Program-made: the position numbers and the translations under genes
Part shown: piece after piece, positions 43,522-55,179 of the stretch
Layout of the letters: every line of letters starts with the position of its first letter
How positions within the stretch are numbered: position 1 is the stretch's first letter
The notes under the pieces: model-generated
Database searches by the model: none
What the model saw: the letters and a program-made list of their open reading frames with translations, nothing else
Told to the model about the DNA's origin: nothing
DNA from: Congeria kusceri
Lineage: Eukaryota; Mollusca; Bivalvia; Myida; Dreissenidae
DNA length: 64,000 nucleotides
Direction of reading: 5' to 3'
Assembly (NCBI GenBank): GCA_027627225.1
Contig: JAPFQT010000368.1
Span: 62,001 to 126,000, forward strand

Positions 43522-43986
43522 GTCACCGATTTCACCATTTGTCTAGTACTTTCACAGGTATGAATATCAGACCAATAGCTAGTTTGTCAAGTTTTTGAAT
43601 ATTTCAGACTCTAGCCATTTTTTAACTGCTTTGGAGTTCGATGCTTGTCACATTTGGAATTTGTATCATCAAATCTTGCCACTGGAAAAAAAATTCAGAA
43701 AGAAATGTAATTAATAACGAGTGTGATGTTTGTTGAACTTGGTATTTTACAGGTGTTTATCCATAACCATGAATGTAATTTCACGATTTTCAACTTAGAT
43801 TCACATTTCCTATGCATTTAGGATGTTGTCACTACTGGTTTGGAAATTCTTCCATTCCTTGTGGGAAAATAAACCATATTTGGCGTTGGGAATGGGTCCT
43901 TTTACCAGACAATGTTTAATCAGTCCAACATCTTTTACAGTTGACAACCTTGAACGTTAGCTTCCCTTTTCAACTGGCTATTTCAG
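43522..43986. other. Rest of intron 17, nothing recognised
   Basis: Unique-looking AT-rich sequence between the donor array and the exon 18 acceptor. No repeat or ORF identified. Confidence 0.5.
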
Positions 43987-44135
43987 CAATCACTGATGAG
44001 CACCATCGTCAACCTGGCTCAGACCTTTGTGGGTAGCAACAACATCAACCTGCTTCAGCCCCTGGGTCAGTTTGGAACGAGGTTACATGGCGGCAAGGAC
44101 GCCTCCAGCCCCCGTTACATCTTCACCATGCTCAG
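43987..44135 (+). CDS. TOP2: TOP2 exon 18: catalytic tyrosine
   Basis: Acceptor GGCTATTTCAG, donor CTCAG|GTATAT, phase 0 in and 2 out. It codes QSLMSTIVNLAQTFVGSNNI, NLLQPLGQFGTRLHGGKDAS and SPRYIFTML. The Tyr of PRYIF (codon 44116-44118, about residue 827 here) is the residue that links covalently to the cut DNA; the preceding Arg is also kept. Confidence 0.98.
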
Positions 44136-44147
44136 GTATATTCTAGA

Positions 44148-44640
44148 CTTGATTACCGCAAATTCTCGCGTATAGGACGCCCCCGCAGAATAAGACGCAA
44201 ATAAAAATTGAGATTGTAATTTTTGCAAAAGAAAATTGTGCTATTTAAACCCTTCTAAAGGTTCCTTCATAAAAATCCTAAATTTTGCATTCATTGTTTG
44301 CCAAAACTGAATATATTTTTGTCGTTAAAATCGCAATATACAAATGCGGATACATTACACTAAATGTGTTTTGCTGTATTGAGGAGTTGAGAAATCTCAA
44401 GAAGATCTTAATATAAAACAGTGTGAAACATATTGGGTACGAATATTTGCCTATATAAGAGTTTATGTGACTTGGATCGAGCGTCTATTCAAAATGGCGG
44501 CCAAAATACCACGGATGATTTATGATAGAAAAGCTAGGAGTTTTTACTTATATCTGCTTGTACGACATCGAAAAGATGTTACGAATGTTGGATGAAAACA
44601 GTGCAGCTTATATGCGGGAAATTACGTATATCTTTCGGAC
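44148..44640. mobile_element. TACCGTAAATTCTCGCG-family element, inverted copy in intron 18
   Basis: It begins TTACCGCAAATTCTCGCGTA and ends GCGGGAAATTACGTA. Internal segments (AAACAGTGTGAAACATATTG, GTACGAATATTTGCC) are reverse complements of those at 11282-12775. About 490 bp. Confidence 0.6.
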
Positions 44641-44929
44641 AAGGTCAGAGTAGATTCGGTTTAAGTTTTATGGCGTAGGCCCGATTGGGCAGTCTTTCCA
44701 AAATAATAATGTGGTATGTTTGCACCCAATGTTTTAGAGATTTTAATAAATATTTAATAAACACTTCTTTTTAAGATCTTTGCATTCTTTTACGGACAGA
44801 TTGTGGTCCAACTGTCCTAAAAATGTACACTGAAGTCATTTACAGCAGGTAATCTGAAATAACAAATAAATAAAGGATATTATATGTTTATGGTTTCGGT
44901 GAATAATCCAATTTTATTTCACGATTGGT

Positions 44930-45347
44930 ATTTTTTTTTTTATGGGGCGGGTGGGGTCAAGGTGACGCTTACTAAAAATAGAAAAACGGTTTCCGCTCAA
45001 TCACTTGAGAAAGCATCGAGATATTTTAATGAACTTCAAACATAGATACCTTATATCGAGACCTTGCTTGGGAATGCATATGGGGTGGGTGGGGTCAAGG
45101 TCACCATTACTAAAAATAGAAAACAGTTTCCTCTCAATAACTTGAGAACTCGTCAAGATATTTTAATGAAACTTCGTACATAGAGACCTTATATCGTGAC
45201 TTTACTTGGAATTGCATATGGTGTGGGTAAGGTCAAGGACACTGTTACTAAAAATAGAAAAACTGTTTCTTTTGAGATTTTTTATGAAACTTCATACATA
45301 TACACTTATATCGAAGCCTTGCTTGAGATTGCATATGGGGTGGGTGT
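44930..45347 (+). repeat. 137-bp satellite, left block
   Basis: Three units carrying GGGTGGGGTCAAGGTCACC, ACTAAAAATAGAAAAACGGT and CTTCATACATAGATACC. The BEL element interrupts the array, which resumes at 50742. The terminal 29 bases at 45319-45347 are exactly repeated at 50742-50770. Confidence 0.85.
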
Positions 45348-45529
45348 TGTTGTGAATTTGGCGCGATGTCATACGACGTCGCCGCGAACAGTCACGTTTT
45401 ATATAGACGTCATCATTTTTATTGTTGTTATTGTGTTACAGATTTGAACGATATAAAAAGGGTCGAACCTGGATTGCGCTACCTTTCTTATTTACAACCG
45501 ATTTACATTTACATTACGAACGCCGATAT

Positions 45530-45542
45530 TGGTGCCGTGACC
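45530..45542 (+). other. BEL primer-binding site
   Basis: TGGTGCCGTGACC directly follows the candidate 5' LTR and precedes the first ATG of the polyprotein by four bases. Strings of this form (TGGYGCCGTGACC) are usual at this position in BEL/Pao elements. The matching tRNA was not determined. Confidence 0.6.
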
Positions 45543-45545
45543 AGG

Positions 45546-48422
45546 ATGAATTTACAAAAACATATCGCTCAACGCAAAGCACAGAAAGAAGTCGTAGAAT
45601 TTTACTTCAAGAAAATCAACGAATTGAAAGATGAAGAGACATTTTCACTTATCGACTATGACGCCGTTCTTGAGAAACTGCATGACAAGATAGCGCAGAT
45701 ACAGACTCTAAACGAAAAGATTATGGGTTTGACGGACAATGATGATATGCTCGAGGAAGTATTTGAGTCAGAGAAATACATGCTCGAATTGGATTTAAAG
45801 ATGCGACATCTGAGAAACTTTCGCAATCAACACTCGCAACAACAGCCGAATTTCGCCGGTACTCTAGAGAATTCAGCATCCGCAGGATCAATACCGCAAA
45901 CATTCGCATTTTCGCCGCCTATCGCGGTCGGCACTCAGTCTGCTATCGCCGGGTCGCAACAGGGTATCGTCGGATCGCAGCATGGTTTTGACGTGTCGCA
46001 TCGTGGTATCATCAGGCCACAGTATGATCTTCACCAGTCCTCACAAACTACAATCACAGAAGAGCAGCAGAGACAGTGGAACATCAACGCCAATCCATTC
46101 GTAAGCAACCAGCATCAAAATGTAAGTAACGTTAATAATTCCTCACATTTCCACAGACTGCCTAAATTAGCGTTACCTACCTTTAATGGAGACATTTTAA
46201 AGTGGCAAAGTTTCTGGGATACCTTTGAATCGACAATACATCATAACAGAAGTCTCACGGATGTCCAGAAATTCTCTTATCTCAAGTCCCAACTAGAAGG
46301 TTCAGCCGCGCGTACATTAGACGGGTTTGCATTAACAAATGCTAATTATTTGAGAGCGGTTAGTCTACTTCGAGAACGTTTTGGCAGACAGCATAAAATT
46401 ACGCATGCAACTATGCAAGCTCTGATACAATTGCCAGCCCCATGTAATACACTTGCCAGCTTGCAGAATTTTCATGACAAAATGGAAACGTACATCCGAG
46501 GTTTAGAATCTATGGGACAGAATCAGGAAAACTACGGAAGCCTGTTAGTACCAGTTATTCTAGACAAGCTGCCGATAGAAATCAGAAAGAATTTAGCTAG
46601 AGAACACGGTGATAATGACTGGCAGCTAGAAGATCTGAGGATGGCATTGAGGAAAGAAGTGAGTATTTTAGAAGAAGGAAGTAAAGACCACTTAGCGGAT
46701 GTAAACGATTACATGTCAACAGCGTCGTTCTATACTGGAACGTTACAGAAGAAACGACGTCCACAGACCAGAGAAAAATGGACGACTGACTTCAATGAAA
46801 GAAGAAGAAATGAAATTAAATGTGCATTCTGTGACGAGTCTCACAAGTCTGTCGATTGCATGAAATTTCAAGATACGTCGTCCAGATTACAAAAAGTGAA
46901 AGAAAGGCAGTTATGCTTTAATTGTCTTAGAGGTCATATCGTAGCCAAGTGTATGTCGCAGAAGAGATGCCAGTTATGCAAAAAGAAACACCACACGAGC
47001 ATTTGCAACGCCAGTAGCAGTGACGATCCAATACATGGAACCACACCGGAAGCGTCCACATTGAGACCGGAAGCCGCGGTATTCCACTCTTCATTGAAAC
47101 GTGCTCAGTCGGATGTACTTCTGAAGACAGCTATTGTTAAAGTGGGTACCCAGGAGACTGAGATCGATGCTGCTATACTATTTGATGAGGGTTCACAGAG
47201 GTCATTTGTCACACAACAGCTTGCTGACCAACTACAACTTCCGGTTGATGGTACAGAAACACTAAATATTGCATCGTTTGGTGGAAACACTACTAGAACC
47301 CAACACGTTGATCGCGCTACTATCTACGTGAAGACGGACGACAACGAGAAGATTCCGTTAAGTGTTTTGGTTGTGCCGACCATAGCAAAACCCATCGACA
47401 CAGGGCTCACCTCGGTCGCGACAACACTGCCCTACCTACGAAGATTGAAGTTAGCCCAGCCAGTAACAAACGATTCCATGCTGGAAATCTCCATTTTGAT
47501 TGGCGCAGACCAATTCTGGGATTTGGTTGAAGATACTGTTATTCGCGGAGACGGTCCCACCGCGGTAAAGTCCAAGATAGGCTACTTATTGTTGGGTCCT
47601 GTCAAAAAGGGGGCTATATTTAACACCACGACCGAGAGTCACATTATGAACGTCATCACCTTCCGTCCACCGGACGATTCGATACTTGAGCGGTTCTGGA
47701 ATCTCGAGAGCATGGGTATCACATCCGATGTACAAAACCGGAAGGAAGTGGACTACATTAAAGAATACCAGGACAAGTGCATTGAGTTTAATGATGGACA
47801 GTACCAGGCTAAATTACCGTGGAAACAAGACCATGCACCCCTACCTTCGAATTTCGAGATAACAATGAAGCGGACCATGAATACAGTTCAGAGACTACGG
47901 CGTGAACCGGAAATGCTTCATAAGTACAATGAGATCATCAAGGAACAGGAAAAACGTGGATTTATTGAAAGGATTACAGTTGACAAGACATCCCCGTCTA
48001 CGGCAGTACACTACATCCCACACCATCCGGTTCGTAAAAACTCATCTACTACCCCTATTCGTATCGTTTACGATTGTAGCTGCCGGAAGTCTACTAGTCA
48101 GCCAAGTCTAAACGACTGCTTGGAGTCTACCCCACCGGAACTGAACGAGTTGACAACGCTACTTGTAAGATTTCGAGTGCACAGGTATACCGTAACTACC
48201 GACATAGAAAAGGCCTTTCTTCACGTCGGCCTCCACGAGATTGACCGAGACGTGACGAGATTTCTTTGGCTAGAAGTCCCGGACGATCCACGTAGTAATA
48301 TCATAATGTATCGCTTCAAAGCCGTGTTATTTGGTGCCACCTGCTCGCCGTTCATACTGAATGCTACTCTGCTGAAACACTTGGGAAAAAAACAGAGATA
48401 TAAACGCAGCAAATATCATTAA
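45546..48422 (+). pseudogene. BEL polyprotein part 1: Gag-like, zinc knuckles, protease, N-terminal RT
   Basis: I start it at ATG 45546, just after the primer-binding site, though the frame is open from 45366. Order: coiled N-terminus; DUF1759-type Gag region (LPKLALPTFNGDILKWQSFW; FSYLKSQLEGSAARTL); cysteine clusters CAFC...C, CFNCLRGHIVAKC and CQLC...C; aspartic protease DUF1758 (AAILFDEGSQRSFVT, with DEGS where D[ST]GS is usual); RT start (TPIRIVYDCSCR; TTDIEKAFLHVGLHE; FKAVLFGATCSPF). A run of A near 48385-48392 marks a frameshift; the frame then ends at 48422. Confidence 0.87.
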
Positions 48423-48770
48423 ACGCGATCTATACGTCGACAACGTCATTTCGAGTTTCGATTCTGAGACGGAAGTATTAACGTATTTTCAAGAAGCTCG
48501 AACATTGATGTCTACAGCTGGAATGAACCTCCGATCGTGGTCATCAAACAGTACAAGATTACAAAATCAAGCATCACAAGAAAACGTTCTAGACGACGAT
48601 GACATCACAAAGGTTCTTGGTCTTCGGTGGCAAACCTCATCAGACACGATGCAGTTTGTGAAAAAGAACATTCCAGTTGTGCACGACGTCACGAAAAGAA
48701 CGATCCTGAAGTTTTCGTCTCAGATCTACGATCCACTTGGTATTTTAAGTCCAGTTACAGTTTTTTTTTC
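48393..48770 (+). pseudogene. BEL polyprotein part 2: RT catalytic region, shifted frame
   Basis: Continuing in another frame are INAANIIKRDLYVDNVISSF, where BEL RTs have Y-V-D-D: this copy has Asn in place of the second Asp. LMSTAGMNLRSWSSN and LGLRWQTSSDTM follow. A T-run near 48762-48770 marks the next frame break. Both breaks sit on homopolymers, so slippage mutation or a sequencing error is possible. Confidence 0.8.
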
Positions 48771-48781
48771 GAGCGAAGATT

Positions 48782-50050
48782 TTGCTACAAGACATTTGGA
48801 AAGAACACTATGACTGGGACACGCCCCTGCCGGCCGACATTCAAGCAACATGGTGCACCATCGCTGATGATCTCAACAAAGCCACAGAGATGACATTCAA
48901 ACGCCAATTTCTTCCCGACACTGATGACGTCAATGGAAGAACGTCATCAGCCGAGCTTCACGTCTTCGTTGACGCTAGCACGAAGTCATACGGTGCTGCT
49001 GCATACTTGTCTAACGGGAACACCACTTGTTTAGTAATGGCGAAGAATCGTGTTGCCCCGCTCAAATCGCTGACATTGCCACAACTGGAGTTGATGGCTG
49101 CTTTAGTAGGAGCCAGGTTAGCTACACATCTCCAGTCAACTGTGATGGCAAACAAAATTACATTATGGTCTGATAGCCAAATCGTCCTTCAATGGTTATC
49201 AAGTACAAAGACGCTAAAAAGCTTCGTTGCAAATCGAGTGTGCGAAATTCAAAAACTCACTCAACTACATGAATGGAGATATTGTCCAACGAACGACAAC
49301 CCTGCTGACCTGTTGACACGTGGGATTTCCGCTGACTGTCTATTACAAAACAGGTTGTGGAAAAAGGGTCCTACATGGCTATGTGACAGAGAACTGTGGT
49401 CACCATGGAAACCCGAAATTACACATGTGCATGCTGTGACGGACGATGTGATACAAAATCAAAATAGTTGTGAAAACGCAGAATCAAACATTCAAAACGT
49501 GATTGATATTGCGAGACACAGTTCCTACAGAAAGTTACTGCGTGTGACAGCATTTGTGTTAAAATTCATATCAATATGTAAACATGAACCTCAACATAAT
49601 GGTGTTGGATTCTCAACAAATGACATACCTCAAGCCGAAAGACTGTGGATCAAACATTGCCAGAAAATAGAATTTCGTAGTGAAATTACCAGTCTGAAGT
49701 CACGGTCAAGTAAATTACCACTTGTGAAACAACTAGGTCTTTTCCTGGATGATCATGAGATTCTTCGCTGTCGTGGGAGAATACACAATGCGCCAGTGGA
49801 AGAAGATGCCAAGTTCCCTTTCCTGTTGCCCAAGAAACACACGTTTACTCGACTTATTGTCAAAGACACGCACATCCGCCATCTACATGCAGGAGTGAAC
49901 GCTACTGTTACGCACTTACGACAAAAGTTCTGGGTTCCTTCGATACGCCAATGTGTCCAAGTCGTCCTTCGTCAGTGTGTCACGTGCCGCCGCGTTTCCG
50001 GTAGACCATACTCAGCCCCAGCCCACCTCCATTGCCGAAGGTACGAGTAG
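48782..50050 (+). pseudogene. BEL polyprotein part 3: RNase H and integrase zinc-binding domain
   Basis: The frame carries RNase H motifs (ELHVFVDAS; LPQLELMAA; LWSDSQIVLQWL) and then the integrase HHCC module (HIRHLHAGVNATVTHLRQKF; CVQVVLRQCVTCRR). It ends at 50050 after a frame break near 50025-50032. Confidence 0.85.
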
Positions 50051-50741
50051 AAGAATCAGCACCATTTACAGTAACGGGAGTGGATTTCACCGGAGCTCTT
50101 CACATCAAACAGGCGTCCGGAAGTGACACGAAGGCCTACATATGCCTATTTACATGCGCTACAACGAGGGCCGTCCACCTAGAAGTTGTACCAGCCTTTC
50201 CACAGATTCATTTCTGCAAGCGTTTAGAAGATTTGTAAGCCGGAAGTCGGTGCCTAGGATTATGATGTCCGACAACGCCACCACGTTTGTCGCAGCTTCC
50301 AGTGAGTTGATGAAACTTAGATCCTCAACCTCGGTTCAAGATACACTGACCAACTTAGGAGTCGAGTGGCGTTTCATCCCCCAGAGGGCCCCTTGGTACG
50401 GTGGGTGGTGGGAGCGTCTGATTGGACTTACTAAGACAAGCCTAAAGAAGGTTCTGGGGCGTGCATACATCAACTTGGAGTTGTTGCAGATGGTAGTTAC
50501 CGAAATCGAGGCTGTAATTAACGATCGTCCATTGACATTCACTTCATCCGACATCAATGATCCCATGCCGTTGACACCTGCACATCTGCTGTATGGTCGC
50601 CGTATTACGTCACTTCCGCATGGGGACTCTGCTGACGACATCGGGAGACTGTCAACACCTGCGAGCCATGACTCGATACAAGCGCTGACTAAGAGGAAAG
50701 CGTTACTTATCCAGCATTTCTGGGGTCGATGGAAGACCCCA
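50032..50741 (+). pseudogene. BEL polyprotein part 4: integrase catalytic core, truncated
   Basis: TVTGVDFTGALHIK (first Asp), then after another break IMMSDNATTFVAAS (second Asp) and APWYGGWWERLIGLTK (Glu). It reaches LIQHFWGRWKT, after which BEL integrases normally continue with a C-terminal domain; here satellite DNA begins at 50742 instead. Confidence 0.85.
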
Positions 50742-51313
50742 TTGCTTGAGATTGCATATGGGGTGGGTGTGGTCAAGGTCAAGGTGACAGTTACTAAAAA
50801 TAGAAAAAGGTTTCCGCATAATAACTTGAGAACGCGTTAAGATATTTTAATGAAACTTCATACATAGATGCCTTATATTGAGACCTCTCTTGGGATTGCA
50901 TGTGGTGGGTGGGGTCAAGGTCACCGTTACTTAAAATAGAAAACGATTTTCGCTCAATAACTTTACAATGCATCGAGAGATATTTTGATGAAACTTCATA
51001 CATTGATATATATCTAGACCTTGCTTAGGATATAGGGTGGGTGGGGATAAGGTCTCCATTACTAAAAATAGAAAAATGGTTTCCGCTCAATAACTTAAGA
51101 ATGCATCAAGATATTTGAATGAAACTTCATACATAGATACCTTGTATATAGACCACGCTTGGGATTGCATATGGGGTGGGTGAGATCAAGGTCAAGGTCA
51201 ATGTTACTAAAAAGACAAAAAAGGTTTCTGCTCATTAGTGTGAGAACGCATCGATATTTTAATGAAACTTCATACATAGATACCTTATAACGAGACCTCG
51301 CTTAGGAATGCAT
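50742..51313 (+). repeat. 137-bp satellite, right block
   Basis: Four units continuing the array at 44930-45347. Small ORFs in this stretch are translations of the repeat. Confidence 0.85.
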
Positions 51314-51493
51314 ATGGCACCCAGAACTTTCTTTCATTATTGTGAAGACTTTTATGCATTTTGTTCGAAAAATTTAGTTTTCATGGAATTTCCACGTTTC
51401 TTGTTTAATTTTATAAGCCAATGACGAACCCCTGCTTGTATTCTGAAGCAACAAATACAGATCTATATTTACTGTTCACAATTTCTCCTGCAG

Positions 51494-51725
51494 CCCTCTG
51501 ACTCGGATCCTGTTCCAAGTGAATGACGAACCCCTACTGGACTTCCAGTACGATGACAACCTGCGTATTGAGCCCGAGTGGTACTGCCCCATCCTCCCAA
51601 TGGTGCTAGTGAACGGGGCTCAGGGCATCGGTACAGGCTGGAGCACCAACATCCCCAACTATGATGCTCGCGAGATCGTGGCCAACATCAAGCGGCTCTT
51701 GGAAGGCGAGGAGCCTGTGACCATG
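51494..51725 (+). CDS. TOP2: TOP2 exon 19
   Basis: Acceptor ATTTCTCCTGCAG, donor ATG|GTGAGA, phase 2 in and 0 out. It codes PLTRILFQVNDEPLLDFQYD, RIEPEWYCPILPMVLVNGAQ, GIGTGWSTNIPNYDAREIVA and KRLLEGEEPVTM. GIGTGWS is strongly conserved in the DNA-gate region. It is separated from exon 18 by 7.4 kb containing the BEL insertion. Confidence 0.97.
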
Positions 51726-52140
51726 GTGAGACTTTCTGCTTGTGATGCTGCAGAGGGGCGGCAGCCCTTTGCGGGTTCTAGGGGAAGGTGGCGAGTCCTT
51801 TCAAAAGAGGAATTTAAACGGTAAAAGGGGAATTTTTCGGGAATTTTTAAAAAATCATTATTATACATAATTGATTATTATTATAAATCTATTTAATATA
51901 GTCATACATAAATTGTTATGTAATACATTTATTAAATGCATCCAACTGGGTTACTTGAAAAAAAAAAGTAATATTGTTCACAATAATTCCTCTGTCTTGG
52001 CCAATTTTTGTCCGATTTTGGTCAATTGTTTTTCTACATGAAATAAAAATTCTGAGGGGAATTTTTGTTTAAAATAGGGGAAAGATATACTTTTTTATTC
52101 GGGGAAGGGAGCCAAATTTCAGCTCCTAAAATGGCATAAT
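51726..52140. repeat. Degraded, inverted MITE-like sequence in intron 19
   Basis: Segments such as GGGGAAAGATATACTTTTTT and TGAGGGGAATTTTTG look like the reverse complement of the CAGTGTTTTTTT MITE interior. Borders are not defined. Confidence 0.4.
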
Positions 52141-52349
52141 GATGGCCTGGGTGGTGAAATCAATAGACCTTTCCAAGTTTTGCCGAGAACAGTTTGAACT
52201 CCTCCCCAGCTATCTGTAAACAGATTGATGTCCATTCATCTGTTATCACATGCACATCACAATCTTTATCACGTGCTCTTTGTGTAAAATAGGTTAACCC
52301 TTAAACTTGTGATATCTTAGTGCAACGATTGGATAAAATTGCAGATTAA

Positions 52350-52722
52350 AGTGGTTTTTTAGGGCCAATTTGGGGCCGAAATTAGGCCCCATTCCCCTGC
52401 TGAAAAAGTTTATATTTTTCCCCTATATCTACCTTAAAATTCCCCTCAGAATGTAAGCTTTATTTTGAAAAAAAAGAGCCCAAAATTGGACAAAAATTTA
52501 CTACGATAGAGGAATTTTCTTAAACAATCCCAGCAATATTTCATCAGCCAAGTTAGTGCTTAATCTAAGTTAACATTTGTAGCAAAACAATTGATTAATG
52601 TTTTATAGATAACAAGGTAGAATATAAGGGTGTAACAATGCTTTTCTTAAAAAAAAACCTTTTGCCATAACATTCCCAATCTGAAGGGCCCCACCACCTT
52701 TCCCCCAAAGTTTGAAAGAAAC
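52350..52722. mobile_element. MITE copy, CAGTGTTTTTTT family
   Basis: GGGGCCGAAATTAGGCCCC, the AGATAGAGGAATTTT-type middle (here ACGATAGAGGAATTTTCTTA) and GAAGGGCCCCACCACC follow the layout of 25724-26104. Both ends are diverged. Confidence 0.65.
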
Positions 52723-52869
52723 CTGGATTAATTTTCATATGATGAACATTTGTGGAAGCGTCTGTTGTCCGTATTGCCCAACTAGTCCAACAGCATGAAC
52801 AAGTTTCAATATTGCCAAAATTTACTCTACAATTACTTCACAAAGTAGGTAGCATCTTCTGTCATAAAT

Positions 52870-53160
52870 GGACAAGAAAGGCACAGGGGGCTGCTAAACA
52901 GGAGCAGGGTGCAAAGCCAAACCAGTTTGTTTACATGTTCTAATGTTTCTTAGATTTTCATGAGTTTGATGTTTCTGTTTAAGGTTTTTAAGCATTGCCT
53001 TTTCCTTTGTCATTGAATATTGCAAAAATAGATTAAATTTCAAAAGATATTCAACATTTCTGTGTTGAGGAGCCCAGAGGGGCAGCCGGGGGGGGGGGGA
53101 CCAAAAAGAAGCAGGGTGCTGCGCCCGGCTATTTTGCCCTAGATCTTTCTCTTATGAGAT
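52870..53160. repeat. Dispersed repeat D, copy 2
   Basis: Homologous to 26640-26895, including GAGCCCAGAGGGG with a G-run and a final AGATCTTTCTC. The rest of intron 19 to 53449 shows nothing recognised. Confidence 0.6.
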
Positions 53161-53449
53161 TTCGCCACGCCTGGAACAAGGCCACTGTGTACGGACACCC
53201 ATTATTTTGACATGAAACCGAATCTCTCGTTATTTCTAATTATGTTTTTGGTGTATTTATCATACAATGACTTCACAACTCTGCATGCAAAAACTGTGGC
53301 ACCATTTTTGCGCTGGTGGCCTGCAGTGATCCTGTAACTAGACATTTCTGTACATTCATTTCATTGCATGCTAAAAAGTGTACCATTGGGTCTCGGGTGA
53401 ACCATAGTGAACATGATCCCTTTTCTTAACCTTACCAATTCCTTTTTAG

Positions 53450-53649
53450 AACCCTTCGTACAAAAACTTCAAGGGCTCCATAGTGCCATTGGTGGACCAC
53501 AAGTACGTAGTGAACGGAGAGATCTCAGTGGTGGACGACACCACGGTGGAAATCACAGAGCTGCCCGTGAAGAAGTGGACCCAGGACTATAAGGAAGACG
53601 TCATAGAGCCCATGTTGAACGGGACCGACAAGACCCCCGCCCTTATCAC
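53450..53649 (+). CDS. TOP2: TOP2 exon 20: tower region
   Basis: Acceptor ATTCCTTTTTAG, donor CAC|GTGAGT, phase 0 in and 2 out. It codes NPSYKNFKGSIVPLVDHKYV, EISVVDDTTVEITELPVKKW and EPMLNGTDKTPALIT, matching human YKNFKGTIEEL and EISELPVRTW. The last 50 or so bases and the donor are duplicated downstream. Confidence 0.96.
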
Positions 53650-53708
53650 GTGAGTCATAGAGCCCATGTTGAACGGGACTGACAAGACCCCACGCCCTTA
53701 TCACGTGA
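53650..53708 (+). repeat. Exon 20 donor duplication (first extra copy)
   Basis: GTGAGTCATAGAGCCCATGT followed by TGAACGGGACTGACAAGACC repeats the exon end and another CAC|GTGA donor-like site. More copies at 54749-54836 lie beyond the 1-kb element, which inserted inside this short array. Confidence 0.85.
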
Positions 53709-54748
53709 CAGCGTTTTTTTGGCCTCATTTTCATGCCGATATTTGTTACCATTCACAAAGCCAAAAAGTATATTTTTTCACAATTTTTGGCCGAAAATTC
53801 ACACATGGAAAAGTGGATACAAAAATATGAAATCTTAATTAATTTTCTGAATTTTGTTGACACAGGATAAAATTTCGGTAATAGTTTTATGTCTACACCG
53901 CTTTGAAAGGTTACTCGATTTTAACAGGACTCGTGTCACGTTTTATCGCTATTTTCGTGAACCAGTCGGGTAGTGAAATATGTGCTCATCGGGGTCACTG
54001 TAAACGCTCATTGGGTTATAATCTGTATTGAATCAATAGAGTGAAGGATTTTTTAAAGTGTAAACACTGCAGATTATTTTCTTCTCTTTTTTCTTCTTTT
54101 TTTTAAGTAATCACAATGCATTTTTCACGAAACTCGCAGTACTATGTTATATGTTTTTATAAAAAGACAAGCTTATCTTACAGGAAAATGAGTCATTGTT
54201 TCAAACAGGCAATTTTAAGCGAGAAAATAGTAAGTGAAGCTCCCAAAGACAATTTGTGCCGCAGTTCAACAGTTTCAACTTTAGTGTCTTCACAAGTAGA
54301 CTGACAGTTACTGACAGTAACGAGTGCAAGATAGTCAGATTCACATACTGATAGTGGTGACAAAAATAACATCGATGGAACCCCTGTTTTGTCCCTTAAT
54401 GAGCCTTTTACATCTCAATCATGTGACATTTCTATTGACTGTTGTGTCTGACTCAAGCGAAGCCATTGGACATTTTGCTAATTTAAAGAATAATTGACAA
54501 TATCAAATCTGCAAAAGAGAGAAATTTAACTGGAATGTTTTATGGTAAGGTTTCATGAATGTAAAGATCACACTTTAATATCATGTGTTTGTACTTTAAG
54601 TGTGATTAAATACAACAAAATCACTAGTTATTATTTAATACAACATGTAGTTTGTATTTCCCTCTTCACAATTTTGGCGTTATACGACGCATTTTTCAAA
54701 ATTTCACATAAAAGGGCATATTCACAAATCACTGAAAAAAAAACACTG
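53709..54748. mobile_element. 1-kb TIR element Q, copy 2, complete with 5-bp target duplication
   Basis: Ends CAGCGTTTTTTTGGCC and AAAAAAAAACACTG, flanked by CGTGA at 53704-53708 and 54749-54753. It is highly similar to 33658-34683. The ends and 5-bp duplication match the 381-bp MITE at 25724-26104, so they probably share a transposase. No intact coding frame. Confidence 0.85.
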
Positions 54749-54836
54749 CGTGAGTCATAGAGCCCATGTTGAAGGGGACAGACAAGACCCCCGCCCTTAT
54801 CACATGAGTCATAGACCCCCGCCCATTTCACGTGAG
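54749..54836 (+). repeat. Exon 20 donor duplication (copies right of element Q)
   Basis: GTGAGTCATAGAGCCCATGT recurs, then a shortened copy ending TTCACGTGAGTTGG. These carry decoy donors about 1.1 kb into intron 20. Confidence 0.8.
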
Positions 54837-55179
54837 TTGGCAGTGGGTTTCAAGGCCAGTTTAGAGGCAAAATAAGGTTGCTTTCGCCCATTTATAAGGC
54901 ATATTTATTCTCCTCGAAAATCTAAATATTTACCCATTGATTGGTTTAATATTTACCCATTGATTGGTTTCATGATAATGAAACCAACAGGAAAAAAAAT
55001 TGTTAAAAAAATAGGGGGAAAAGTTTTGTAGATTGTTCTCCAGGTGATATGAAACAAATGTTAAAGTCTTTGTTTCTTAATTTATCATACTTTCAAACTA
55101 CAATATGGATAAGATTTCATTTTCACCGATCTATTGGTCCTACCACGATTCTCACAATGGCTCGAGAAAAAGCACTGTT

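Larger units (their letters stand above)
45345..50741 (+). mobile_element. BEL/Pao LTR retrotransposon, 3'-truncated and frameshifted
   Basis: A possible 5' LTR starts TGTTGTGAATTTGGCGCG and ends before a BEL-type primer-binding site (TGGTGCCGTGACC, 45530-45542). Gag-like domain, zinc knuckles, protease, RT, RNase H and integrase follow in order. The sequence stops abruptly after the integrase core at the satellite, so the C-terminal pol region and 3' LTR are missing. At least four frame breaks occur (near 48390, 48765, 50030 and 50190-50235). It lies in TOP2 intron 18, same strand as the gene. Confidence 0.9.

Noticed and set aside
45366..45545. Longer BEL polyprotein start at 45366
   Set aside because: This part covers the candidate LTR and primer-binding site; ATG 45546 just after the binding site is the likelier start.
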